Source of the DNA: Conchocele bisecta
Lineage: Eukaryota; Mollusca; Bivalvia; Lucinida; Thyasiridae
Assembly (NCBI GenBank): GCA_029237695.1
Contig: CM055269.1
Coordinates: 27,500,956 to 27,564,955 of the forward strand
DNA length: 64,000 nucleotides
Reading direction: 5' to 3'
Shown in pieces: positions 1 through 9,261 of the stretch; positions within the stretch are counted from its first letter, which is position 1; every line of letters begins with the position of its first letter. A program made the translations under genes and the position numbers. Under the pieces are notes generated by a model. That model saw nothing but the letters and a program-made list of their open reading frames with translations, did not search any database and was not told the origin of the DNA.

Positions 1-80
1 NNNNNNNNNNNNNNNNNNNNNNNNNNNNNNNNNNNNNNNNNNNNNNNNNNNNNNNNNNNNNNNNNNNNNNNNNNNNNNNN
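1..80. other. Assembly gap (N run)
   Basis: The first 80 positions are N. Nothing can be said about them. Confidence 0.99.
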
Positions 81-1265
81 GGGGTCAAAAATGGGTGTGG
101 CCCGTGGGGTTAAATTTTATTTTTGACCAAATATGGTCAGGTCTATATCAAATCGAAGGTATCAAAGAGGCGATTGCTCTGGTACATTTTTTGTCAAAAT
201 TGGATGGTCATGTCATCCAAGATGGCCGCCAAAAGGTCAAAATGTCGTTCTTTATTAGAGATTTAAAAATTCTTCTTCACACGAACCGCTTGGCCCATGG
301 TGGCCAAACTTCACAGTTATGGTCCATGGGTGAAGCCTTTTCAGATTTGTGAAAACGTAGGTCATCGCTAATCCAAGATGGCCACCGTCTAAAAATAGCA
401 CAAATTCTTAAAAAATCTTCTAATGAACCGCCAGCCGGATTTCGACGAAACTTGGTAGGAATGATCGATGTACAATGCTCTTTCAAAGTTGTTAGAATGG
501 TGACCCCGGGGTCAAAAATGGGCGTGGCCTGTGGGGTCAAATTGGGGTCAAATTTTATTTTTGACCGAATATGGTCGTGTCTATATCAAATCAAAGGTAT
601 CAAAGAGGCCATCGCTCTGGTACATTTTTGTTGAAATTGGATTGTCTTGTCATCCAAGATGGCCACCGAAAGGTCAAAAGGTCGTTCTTTTATTAGAGAT
701 TTCAAAATTCTTCTTCACACAAACCGCTTGGCCCATGATGGCCAAACTTCACAGTTATGGTCCATGGGTGAAGCCTTTTCAGATTTGTTAAAACGGAGGT
801 CGTCGCTAATCCAAGATGGCCGCCGTCTAAAAAATATCACAAATTCTTAAAAAATCTTCTCATGAACCGCCAGCCGGATTTCGACGAAACTTGCTAGGAA
901 TGATCGATGTAGAATGCTCTTTCAAAGGTGTTAAAATGGTGACCTCGGGTTCTAAAATGGGCGTAGCCCGTGGTGTCAAATTTTATTTTGACTGAATATG
1001 CTCAGGTCATATATCAAATTGAAGGTATCGATGAGGCGATTGCTCTGGTGCAATATTTGTCGGAATCGGATGATATGTCATCCATGATGGCCGGCAAAAG
1101 GTCCATTTATTCAAGATTTTAAACGTCTTTTTCTTAGGAACCATATGGCCGATGCTGGCCAAACTTCATAGTAAGTTGAGATCCTTGGGTGAAGCATTTT
1201 CAGATTTGGTAAAATGAGAGTCATCGCTTAATCCAAGATGACCGCCATCTAAAAATAGCACAATT
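81..1265. repeat. Tandem repeat, unit about 440 bp, nearly three copies
   Basis: The block AATGATCGATGTA recurs at about 460 and 899, giving a period near 440 bp. Each unit carries CCAAGATGGCCGCC-like and CTTGGCCCATG-like segments. The third copy (about 960-1265) is more diverged. Short open frames inside are not shared between units, so I treat the block as non-coding. Confidence 0.85.
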
Positions 1266-2156
1266 TTTTTAAAACACATGTGAACTCAATGTCACATTCT
1301 CCTCTGGTGTTCATGGAGTCAGGTGAGCGAATTAGGGCCATCATGGCCCTCTTGTTTATTTTCCCCAGCGGAATCCCTGTAAAACGCGTCATTTTCAGCA
1401 TGCTCAACAAATTCATTGCAGTAACCTCATTGTCGGCAAATACCGAAGATGCAATATTAACCCTTTCAACACCACAGGCCTGTATAGTGGTAGTGGCAAA
1501 TAGTGTAGATCCAGATGAGCTGGCTCATCAGGATCTGCATTTTTGCAAGTAACTTTCTTATTTTTGAGTATGAACACACCCCCCTTTTCATAAACAGACT
1601 AGCCTGAAAAAAAAATTTTGGACGATTGGATTGGTTGCAAAATTGATATATCAAAATCCATTCCAGTTACGTAGAGGCGAAAGGGTTAATCATGTTAACC
1701 CTTTCAAACATACAGACCATAAAGCTAACATTTGCAATCACTGTGACAAGGTAAATACAAAGTATGCATGCCATGAGGAGAATGGTTCAGAAACATGTAC
1801 ATTGTGTATATTAAAAGAAGGACAGTCCCCGAGGTCAACTGGCATATTTATACGACTGGTCAGGGCATGTCACATATGGCACGGTGAGAGATATGTTCTG
1901 CCTTAAAGGTACATGCCCACTCGGTAGACACAAAATAATTTTACAGGAATTAAATAAGTGTATAAGTGTGTAACTATTCCAATAGTTCTAAACATTACGA
2001 GTCCCGCTATACAGATATGATCTTTAAGTAATATGTATTTTACTGATACATGTAGTGACTCGCGGTGTTATCAGGCTATTTTCATATGCAAATGAGGCAT
2101 GAAACATGTACGGTTTTCGCCCCAGATATCAGCTAGTGTGAAATTTTATGTCCGAT
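1266..2156. other. Gene-poor flank 5' of Polinton 1
   Basis: Positions 1486-1552 look like a dispersed repeat. A 91-codon open frame on + at 1631-1906 contains a CNHC...CTLC cysteine pattern that could be a fragment of a zinc-ribbon protein. I do not recognise it and it may be chance. No clear exon boundaries are visible. Confidence 0.5.
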
Positions 2157-2318
2157 AGTAGTATAGGAGAGTCACAATGATACAAGTGATACAATGATAC
2201 AATGGCTCCCACACGAAATTTGTTATCATTGTGACTCTCCTATACTACTTGGATTTTCCCCCACTGTTCGGTGGGTATGTTAAAGAATGGAACATATTTT
2301 TCATCAACCGCGAGACCA
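2157..2318 (+). repeat. Left terminal inverted repeat of Polinton 1, with hairpin cap
   Basis: The inner part (about 2204-2318) matches the reverse complement of 19367-19490. The outermost 92 bases (2157-2248) form their own hairpin: AGTAGTATAGGAGAGTCACA at the tip is repeated in reverse complement ending at 2248, giving 26-bp perfect arms. Confidence 0.85.
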
Positions 2319-2484
2319 TATATTTCTGGCATGAGAATATACACCCTATTAGAGTCCCTATGTTATACTCAGTATATATAATAACATAATGGTTCTAGTT
2401 AAGTGTGCGTGACTGAAGACAGGTAGTCATGAGAGGTGTCATCGCACCGGTATTTACGAATATTGCAAACATCACCGTGCATGG

Positions 2485-2760
2485 ATGCGAAGAGGTTCCG
2501 TTTCGCCTCGCCCATGTCGGCATTGTGGAGTAGGGACCAAAGCCGAGTCATTGCTATGTCCACCATGCGGTGGCATTCAGGCTACTCATCGAATGGTTAA
2601 CAAGGGATTACGTGCTCGCAAGTATTATCGTTTAGTAATACTTGAAATCGGGAAGTCAGTTAGAAAGATAGAATCGATCAAAAAACATTATCAAACTACT
2701 TTTATAAATTGGAAATTGAACAGAAAAAACACTACAAATATTATTAGAGAAAATGGATAA
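2485..2760 (+). CDS. Small zinc-finger-like protein found only in element 1
   Basis: A 91-residue frame with CRHC near residue 11 and CPPC near residue 26, a C-x2-C...C-x2-C zinc-ribbon pattern, followed by a basic helical C-terminus. The same frame stays open upstream to the stop at 2410 and adds further Cys/His residues (ERCH, EYCKHH) but has no ATG there. The true protein may therefore be longer with its start lost, or begin at 2485. It overlaps the next frame by 8 bases (ATGGATAA). No counterpart is visible at the matching end of element 2. A nucleic-acid-binding role is only suggested by the cysteines. I do not recognise the family. Confidence 0.5.
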   Translation: MRRGSVSPRPCRHCGVGTKAESLLCPPCGGIQATHRMVNKGLRARKYYRLVILEIGKSVRKIESIKKHYQTTFINWKLNRKNTTNIIRENG

Positions 2761-2995
2761 TAAAATACAATGGGAATTGAAAGTTTTTAATGGCTGTGTC
2801 GAAGAAGTTTACGACGAATACGGGGGTTATAGTCCTATATATAAATTCTATAAATTGAAAACACTAGGCGACATTGAATACATGAAATATCAGCGTAATT
2901 TATTACGCTCCGATAAAAACGTTGCATTTACAATATTATACCGACAATTATGCGAACTATACAAGAGGCAAATACAAACATTAAGACGGATATGA
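2753..2995 (+). CDS. Small unknown protein, overlapping the zinc-finger frame
   Basis: An 80-residue frame starting at the ATG that overlaps the end of the 2485-2760 frame in the ATGGATAA overlap. It is rich in Tyr, Lys and Glu with no hydrophobic segment and no motif I know. Its TGA stop (2993-2995) lies inside the left arm of the 2991-3135 palindrome, so the palindrome may have landed in the 3' end and shortened it. There is no copy in element 2. Codon use is AT-rich, unlike the GC-richer capsid genes of the same element. Confidence 0.4.
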   Translation: MDNKIQWELKVFNGCVEEVYDEYGGYSPIYKFYKLKTLGDIEYMKYQRNLLRSDKNVAFTILYRQLCELYKRQIQTLRRI

Positions 2996-3135
2996 CGTAC
3001 TAAAAGGGTCATTAATGTACTACCCTGCATGATGCTGCATCATGCAGCATGATGCTGCATCATGCTACCTGCATGATGCTGCATGATGCAGCATGATGCA
3101 GGGTAGTACATTAATGACCCTTTTAGTACGTCATA
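2991..3135. repeat. Long palindrome with ATGATGCTGC core repeats
   Basis: TATGACGTACTAAAAGGGTC at 2991 is matched by its reverse complement ending at 3135. Arms run about 47 bp with one mismatch, and the centre is made of alternating GCATGATGCTGCATCATG repeats that can pair in many registers. It could be a foldback MITE or a replication-related structure. Confidence 0.85.
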
Positions 3136-3228
3136 ATAACCTATATTATTAAATAAAAACGAACTTGTTATATACAAAAAAAAAATAGATGGGGGGGGGG
3201 CAGGGGGTGTGCTGTACGGGTAGCTATA

Positions 3229-3361
3229 AACCCGGCTAGCCACAAGACGAGATGAGAAAGAGAAAGAGAAAGAACACAGAAGGTGGTTAGCCGGGTTGGC
3301 CCAGAAGGGTTTTACTGGCGCGGGTTCGAGCCTCGACGGGACCTGAAACTTTTTTTTTTTT
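3229..3361 (+). ncRNA. Candidate Pol III RNA: hairpin, B box, T-run terminator
   Basis: Arms AACCCGGCTAGCCAC (3229-3243) and GTGGTTAGCCGGGTT (3283-3297) pair over 15 bases with one G-U and enclose a purine-rich loop of GAGAAAG repeats. Downstream lies GGTTCGAGCCT (3323-3333), a good tRNA-type B box, and a run of 12 T (3350-3361) suitable for Pol III termination. Element 2 has the same architecture on the minus strand (56521-56639), with different arm bases that still pair. The 5' end does not fold into a full tRNA (no matching acceptor stem), so I call it a tRNA-like or VA-RNA-like gene, not a tRNA. Confidence 0.6.
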
Positions 3362-3400
3362 ATTACTGATTATTATGTTTACTGATTTAAATTGTTTACT

Positions 3401-3447
3401 GCACCGATATAATTAATTTTAAGAACATTAATTAATTATATCGGTGC
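3401..3447. terminator. AT-rich hairpin at the 3' end of the 3436-4086 gene
   Basis: Perfect 18-bp arms starting GCACCGATATAATTAATT (3401-3418) and matched by 3430-3447, with an 11-base loop. The stop codon of the minus-strand gene lies in the arm. Element 2 has a similar hairpin at about 56392-56452. Confidence 0.5.
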
Positions 3448-4086
3448 TGTAACATTTCCTCCGACTTTATCTCCAAGTTTTACCCTAAATTTATCCCAAT
3501 CAGTACACTCAATATTGGGCATGGTGGCGCGCGCTTTGATTCTAATATCATTTTTTAATTTTTCATATCTCCTCATTTCTTTCATAACGGATTCAAACTC
3601 TAAATTTTATATTTTCTTATCGGCCAACGCTTTGGACACTATAATGTCGATGCTATTTTTCTTAGACCTGGCGAGAACGGATGTTCTATCATGTTTTCTA
3701 CATTTTTTCTCGAGTTTTCCACCCGACGCCCTAATTACCATACAAAGTATTCCAGATAAAACGGTAATTTCACTCAAAACCCCTGCAAGTGGAACCGTTA
3801 CAATTGTAGATAGCGTTGCAGCAGTCCCCGCACCACTCAGTACAGATAAACTTGCCAGAACCGTACTAGAGGCTTCAGCTATATTCGCCGCGCGCTTACA
3901 TTTTTTAGCGTTTCTTTTTCTATTTCTACATTCTCTAACTAAAATATCCTGCATAGCGACGATATTATTCAACCTAAAATCTGAACTTCTTTCGTTACTT
4001 GGATATAGTGTTGATGGAGTGGTATTGACAATTGGATACAGTGTTGGTGGATTGGTATTGACAATTGGAAGCGGTGATTCGTTCAT
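3436..4086 (-). pseudogene. Hydrophobic helical accessory protein of the Polinton, one nonsense
   Basis: The first 159 codons run from ATG at 4086 to a TAA just after 3607. The same frame then continues open to the TAA at 3436, and this tail is similar in element 2, so the stop is probably a nonsense mutation. The N-terminus carries two copies of an IVNT-PxTLYP repeat. A middle basic segment (NRKRNAKK) precedes a long Ala/Ser/Val/Thr-rich hydrophobic stretch (about residues 70-118) that could span a membrane once or twice. The C-terminal tail contains the conserved DWDK and KLGDKVGGN. The homologue is 55756-56423. No function is recognised. Its position beside the fibre-like gene suggests a virion or membrane role. 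Confidence 0.6.
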
Positions 4087-4117
4087 GATTTTCTATATTA
4101 GTATTTTACAAATTAAG

Positions 4118-5799
4118 TTAAATTAGTAATGAGACAATAGTGGAAGAACTCGCTGGGTCAGCGATTTTCGTAACAAATTTAATAATACTACCTTCGGAAA
4201 GTCTAATTAGATCATCACCGGCGAACAAAACCACCGACGAACTATCTCCAGCGAGTTTAGTGTCTCCAATTGCCTGTTCTTTCCCATCCAGTACGAGATT
4301 TATCATGACCGCGCCCACAGGTTTACCATTAGCATTAACCGAGCAGACCGCCATTCGGGGAAGTGTACCTGGAACTGTCATGGCGTACCCCCCACATTTA
4401 TTACTAGCTTTGGCACCGAACGAATATTCAGAGAGCTCTCAACCAATGGGCCCCGCTTCTCAGCCCAAACTGTTATGACACGTTTTTGTGTTTTCATTGT
4501 TTTCAACAATCCGGCAAGCCCCCCGATAGAGGTATGGGCCTCAGCACGAATATTTTCAGAGGCCTCCTCAAGAGCTTTGGTCGCGGCTCTACGAGCATGT
4601 TTCAGTTTATCGGAAACTTCGGTTATTTTCCCGTCTAGTTCAGTAAGTACAGCTTCTCTGATGAGAGAGTCCTCTGAGCGCCACACCCCATAAGCCTCCG
4701 TAATGGCCGACTGGTGGTCTTCTAGGGCTTTTTCAACACCAAACCGGGCCTCTTTTTGAAATTCAGTTATTTTTCCTTCTAGTTCAGCAACCGCCGCTTC
4801 TCTGATGAGAGAGTCCTCTGAGCGCAACACCCCATAAGCCTCCGCAAGGGCCGCCTTGTGGTCTTCTCGGACTTTGTCAATACCCGTTCAGACCCCCTCA
4901 ACACCCAACCGGGCCTCCTTTCGAAATTCGGTTATTTTTCCGTCTAGTTCAGTAAGTGCCGCTTCTCGGATGAGAGAGTCCTCTGAGTGCAACACCCCAT
5001 AAGCCTTCACAAGGGCCGCCTTGTGGTCTTCTCGGACCCCCTCAATCCCCAACCGGGTCTCTTTCCGAAATTCGGCTATTTTCCCGTCTAGTTCAGTAAG
5101 TGTCGCTTCTCTGCTGAGAGAGTCCTCTAAGCGCAACGCATCATAAGCCTCCGTAAGGTCCAACTGGTGGTCTTCTCGGACTTTATCAATACCCAACCGG
5201 GTCTCTTTTCGAAATTTGGTTATTTTCCCGTCTAGTTCAGTAAGTGCCGCTTCTCTGATGAGAGAGTCCTTTAAGCGCAACGCATCATAAGCCTCCGTAA
5301 GGTCCGCCTGGTGGTCTTCTCGGACTTTATCAATACCCGTTCGGACTCCATCAAGATCCAACCGGGTCTCTTTCCGAAATTTGGTTATTTGTTTTCCTAG
5401 TTCGGTAAGTGTCGCTTCTCTGGTGAGAGAGTCTTTTAAGCGCAACGCATCATAAGCCTCCGTAAGGTCCAACTGGTGGTCTTCTCGGACTTTATCAATA
5501 TCCAACCTGGCCTCTTTCCGAAATTTTGTTATTTTTTCACCTAGTTCGTTTAGTTCCGTATGCGTTTCTTCACGACTTTGTGTATTCACAGCCAGGGCAT
5601 ATTCTCTAAGTTGTGATAGTAGACTCTTGTGAATTTTTTCATTGACCACCGATATAGTTCTTTTGATCAAGGCCTTTGTTTTTTGGGTAGTTAAAAAGTC
5701 GCCCTCTGTTGGGATGAATCCCCCTTCTGCCGGTTCCAAATTCTTTGAATTTGTCACCCAATCGGAAGAACTACCTGGTCCGTATATTATCATTTTCAA
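4118..5799 (-). pseudogene. Coiled-coil fibre-like protein with C-terminal beta domain, broken
   Basis: After a short N-terminal segment (GPGSSSDW) the protein has about six tandem heptad-rich repeats of 46-56 residues (EDHQ...EAYD..R..DSL.REA.LTEL...ITKFRKE), predicting a long coiled coil. The last about 110 residues are beta-rich (MAVCSVNANGKP, then INLVLDG and FVTKIAD) and look like a C1q/TNF-type jelly roll, the layout of a trimeric fibre with a head. Breaks: a TGA at 4888-4890 in a CGA context and a 1-base shift near 4435. The likely start is ATG 5799. Element 2 carries the homologue at 54439-55753. The receptor-binding fibre role is inferred from architecture only. Confidence 0.65.
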
Positions 5800-5856
5800 T
5801 AATGTTGATAATATATATTACGAACATGCGTTTAATTCTAATTTTCTTAAAATTGA

Positions 5857-6537
5857 TTAATTTGAAATTTCTAGGACGACCGAAATCGGGTAATCGTTCT
5901 TCAACACTCGCCCTTTATCATCAAGAATAGAAATCTTCAACTCGTGGATGTGTCCCGATTCCAAAACTTTCATCTCGGGGTGTGGGAAGTCTAAGGTAAC
6001 AGTCTCGCCAAAGAAACAGTCGCTGGCGGGCACGGTTTTCAATAATGTGCTGGGAGCTCCGTCTACTATGTTGTACGATGTGTTCACCCGATCCAGGTGC
6101 ACCCTGCGAGTTTTGGTAAAGGCTAGATCCACAGGCACCTCTCCAACAAAGTTTTGGCCCCGAGGGGAAACAATCGTTTTAAGTGGGTGGCTGAAACCGA
6201 GGCGAATGCCTAACGAATTTGACATAGTTATCACAGCGCCTTCGGGGGCAGTTAATGTTGCAAGTCCGGTAGCCTTTGATACTGTGAGGTTGGCTTCGTC
6301 GCCAAGCTCTGTGGAAACAAAGTTTATGAGCTGTCTTGCTCCCCACAGTCCGTGATGCAGCTTTACACCTACTTGTTGTCCATCCTTCACATAGTAAAAC
6401 CCTTCGTGCTCCCCAAAGTTTCGCCAGCCTACCGTGAAGGTGATTGATCTAAGGCTTACCCGGCGTTGTCCGCAGCAGTTGTCGATTAACTTTTGAAGTT
6501 CACAACTCTTTTGAACATTAGTGATAGTAGCAAACAT
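5857..6537 (-). CDS. Candidate minor capsid (penton-type) or virion protein, intact
   Basis: 226 residues from the ATG at 6537, or 231 from an in-frame ATG at 6552. I prefer 6537 because the second homologue aligns from there (ITNVQK). It is beta-rich throughout, with no membrane segment, and has a conserved ending ISVVLEISN. The size and beta content fit the single jelly-roll minor capsid protein of Polintons, but I cannot show the fold by eye, so it could instead be another virion surface protein. It is divergently placed to the 6552 gene with only 14 bases between ATGs. The element 2 copy (53705-54386) is broken. Confidence 0.55.
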   Translation of the reverse strand: MFATITNVQKSCELQKLIDNCCGQRRVSLRSITFTVGWRNFGEHEGFYYVKDGQQVGVKLHHGLWGARQLINFVSTELGDEANLTVSKATGLATLTAPEGAVITMSNSLGIRLGFSHPLKTIVSPRGQNFVGEVPVDLAFTKTRRVHLDRVNTSYNIVDGAPSTLLKTVPASDCFFGETVTLDFPHPEMKVLESGHIHELKISILDDKGRVLKNDYPISVVLEISN

Positions 6538-6551
6538 AATAATATCTTTCA

Positions 6552-7985
6552 ATGGATACCAAAGAATTTAGCTTTAATTATAATGCAAAGTACGCGGTCG
6601 GTGGTAAATACACGCAAAAATACGTTGTTAACCGCCTTGTACACCCAACCGTAACGGTTAGACCGGACAGTGGATTTGCCACCAACTTCCCAGACATCTT
6701 TGAACAATATAGGCTGCCCAAGATTAATACGACGGAGGCGGTAAACGGGTGGAAAGCAACACCGATGCAGTTTGGGAAGAACCAAATAAATTTCGCTGTA
6801 TGGTGCGCAACAGCCGGGTGTGGAGTTTCACATAAAGACCATCTGACATCCAAGAATGTCATGCTCCGAAGTGTCTACAACTTTCATGCGTATTATACTA
6901 TTAGGAGGATTCTGAAAGAACTAGGTATTTCACTACCTCAAGACGATGCCTGGGATCCCATTTCCAACGCATACGACCGTATGGCGTTTGAAAGACTGTG
7001 TAACGAATTTAACGTTTCAAAAGACGCGGACTGGAGACAGAAAGCATTTCCTACCAGCACCGGCCTCGGGGACGTTCTCATTCGGGGCCAGTCCGGGAAT
7101 TTGACGCAGACTGATTTCAGACACGATCACTCCGGCGACCACATTGTCAGTCGGAACGCCGGGAATTTTTACCCGGCAACGATGACCTTCGGGCCGGAAG
7201 TGTCTGGAGGTCGGCACTGTGGCGTGTTTTCTTGTAAAATGTTACCTCCGAAACGGGCTCACATCGATTACATACAGCAGGCTGCTGAGGTTCAGGACGC
7301 GTGGGGTACATTTATGTTAGATACGGGTCTAGGGTTCACGCAGGCCGGGGTTACTCGCCTCAACGACTCCATTCGCACGTACGTCTGGGCCATCCTCGGC
7401 GCACAGAAGCAAACTCGCAGTTCTATACTGGGCACGGGAACGGCGTTTGATGCACAAAAACAATTCTTGGCACTTGTAGAGGACGCCATCTCAGCTAGGG
7501 TGTACCTGGAGAAGGCGATCCAGAATTATCAAGACGTTTTGCAGAATGCCAGCACTCCAGTAGACTATGTATTTGGAATAGGTCTTTATATGGCGCCGAG
7601 CAATATGATACTACGAGACGATCCGGTTGACGGTTACAATAATCAGATCGTAATCGCCACCGCCAATCATAAAATCGGCCACAACGGTAACGTGAACACG
7701 GATATCATCATGCGCACCCCCAACATGATTGGGCGCGGAGTTGTAAGTGGAACCGATTTCATAAAACCCCCAATTCACGAATTAGCCACCCCATCAAGTT
7801 CATTTGAACCCGTTGTTTCACCCACAGCAATAGGACACCCAATTCACGAATTGAGTTCCCCCAATTCACGAATTGGAACAGGAGCGGAAACATCAATCGA
7901 GATTGGAAGCACAACAAACGAGGAGGAGAAATTAGGGCTCGTCGTTGCCCTCGTGGCGATCGGACTACTCGCGCCTTGGTTTTAG
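6552..7985 (+). CDS. Conserved Polinton structural-module protein, 477 residues
   Basis: An open 477-codon gene. Conserved landmarks are NFAVWCATAGCGVS (about residues 81-94), LNDSIRTYVWAILGAQ (about 270-285), VDYVFGIGLYMAPSN (about 338-352) and a hydrophobic C-terminus (LGLVVALVAIGLLAPWF) that may anchor in a membrane. I know this family as a companion of Polinton capsid genes but not its function. A penton or internal-membrane role is possible. Residues about 405-450 are a low-complexity linker coded largely by in-frame short palindromes (PIHEL, PNSRIG), absent or different in element 2. Its end overlaps the convergent 7965-9257 gene by about 20 bases. Confidence 0.75.
   Translation: MDTKEFSFNYNAKYAVGGKYTQKYVVNRLVHPTVTVRPDSGFATNFPDIFEQYRLPKINTTEAVNGWKATPMQFGKNQINFAVWCATAGCGVSHKDHLTSKNVMLRSVYNFHAYYTIRRILKELGISLPQDDAWDPISNAYDRMAFERLCNEFNVSKDADWRQKAFPTSTGLGDVLIRGQSGNLTQTDFRHDHSGDHIVSRNAGNFYPATMTFGPEVSGGRHCGVFSCKMLPPKRAHIDYIQQAAEVQDAWGTFMLDTGLGFTQAGVTRLNDSIRTYVWAILGAQKQTRSSILGTGTAFDAQKQFLALVEDAISARVYLEKAIQNYQDVLQNASTPVDYVFGIGLYMAPSNMILRDDPVDGYNNQIVIATANHKIGHNGNVNTDIIMRTPNMIGRGVVSGTDFIKPPIHELATPSSSFEPVVSPTAIGHPIHELSSPNSRIGTGAETSIEIGSTTNEEEKLGLVVALVAIGLLAPWF
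7770..7906. repeat. Cluster of four short palindromes inside the 477-residue gene
   Basis: CCAATTCACGAATTA at 7770-7784, CCAATTCACGAATTG at 7839-7853, CCAATTCACGAATTGG at 7861-7876 and CAATCGAGATTGG at 7894-7906. All keep the reading frame. The last is absent from the aligned place in element 2. Confidence 0.85.
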
Positions 7986-9257
7986 GAACTCTCGAGAGAG
8001 TAAAAGTAGGAGACCGGCGATTGCCACGATTAAAGCCCAAGTATTCTTGGCGAGCCATCCGGCCGTTTTTGCTAATATAGATAGCAAGTAAGAAACGATA
8101 CTTTCGATCAGTCCAGGTAGTGCGGCAGCCGCCTTTTCGGCTAATTTAGCCAGGAGACTGGCGAGGGATTTTAGTTGTTTTTTTACCCACTCCTTGGCTC
8201 CACCGGATGGCGCGGGTGGTGGTGTGGGTGGTGGCGCGTGTGGTGGCGCCGCACCACAAGTGAAAGCTAGAACTATGGTTGATATAGTCATGCCGAGAGC
8301 TGTGAGGATGCTTACTATCGTGATGCCCTGCTCTCTGAACAGAGTGCGAAGACGCTCACCGAGTGTCGTCTTCTCGTGCAGGACCCTCGAGATTGTTTCG
8401 CGGATCCGACTTATTTGTGTGCGGAGTGCCTCACGGTTAGTCGAGGCAGCCTGCAAGCTAGCTTCTCTTTCGTCCCGCAACGACCGCAGTCGTTCGTTCG
8501 GCGATCCGCTCGGTAGATTCTATATCACCACGGGCTTCCTCCAGTTTTCTTTCTTCTAGCGCGATATGTTCATCCAGCGCCGAGAGTTTGGAGAGGTTAA
8601 GGACCAGTTCGCCCGGACCGTTTGTAGAGCCTTATCGAGTCCACGGAGTTCGCGAAGAGGTAACGGTGGGTCATCGTTGAGTATTTCGTTTTCGCTGAAC
8701 GTGGTCTCCATCGTGTTAATAGCGTCGGTGGCTATTTGAGGGACCTCGCTGAGCTCTACCGTTTCTATCGCGGCGGCCGTCTTCGCCATCGTTTCGTCGG
8801 TAGACTGTAGGGCCTCTACAGCGCGGGTTGGCATACTTGTTTTACCACGCTTCCAATCTGGAAATCTGAGTTCGTTCCTTACGATTTGGCCACCGCCCGG
8901 GTTTCCGGCAATGGTGCTCAGCGCTAGGGGTTAACCGGTCCTCTTGTTGACTATTGGGAGATTTGATGCTGCTTTTAGTCGCAATCTACCGTTAAGATCA
9001 AATTTGAACTTGGAGTAGTCACGACCGACAGATGGGACCAGACCTTTTTCTGCCAAACTGTTGTAGTAGTCGTTTACAGCTCCCTCGAATAATTCCAGAC
9101 TTTGACTAGTGGTAGCGCCACCTAATTCCCCCTATTGTGATTGGATTAGAGGTGGATTCCCTATCGCATCTATGAAGGGCGTTTCGTCTTGGCCGAGGTC
9201 ATCCTCGACGTAATTGTCTCTGCCGATTTCATCCATGTCAATATCGTAATCAGCCAT
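7965..9257 (-). pseudogene. Coiled-coil/Pro-Ala/membrane protein of the Polinton, broken
   Basis: Starts at ATG 9257 with an acidic N-terminus, then a conserved block (SVGRDYSKF, LSTIAGN, RAVEALQ) and a long helical coiled coil ending RTLFREQGITI. A hydrophobic segment, a Pro/Ala-rich linker, a GGAKEW motif, a Lys/Ala-rich amphipathic region (KAAAALPGLI) and two hydrophobic C-terminal segments (AGWLAKNTWALIVAIAGLLLL) follow. This domain order is that of a conserved Polinton protein of unknown role, probably membrane-associated in assembly. Breaks: TAG 9132-9134, TAA 8931-8933, and frameshifts near 8600 and 8490. The homologue in element 2 is 51062-52377. Confidence 0.7.
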
Positions 9258-9261
9258 CTTT

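Noticed and set aside
1631..1906. Zinc-ribbon gene fragment of a piggyBac-type transposase
   Set aside because: Only a loose cysteine pattern is present, and the spacing does not fit the family well enough to name it.
3229..3361. Genuine tRNA gene
   Set aside because: B box and terminator are good, but the 5' part cannot form an acceptor stem or standard D arm.
3515..4126. 203-codon plus-strand frame overlapping the hydrophobic accessory gene
   Set aside because: Element 2 conserves the minus-strand protein at this locus, and the plus-strand frame is its antisense shadow.
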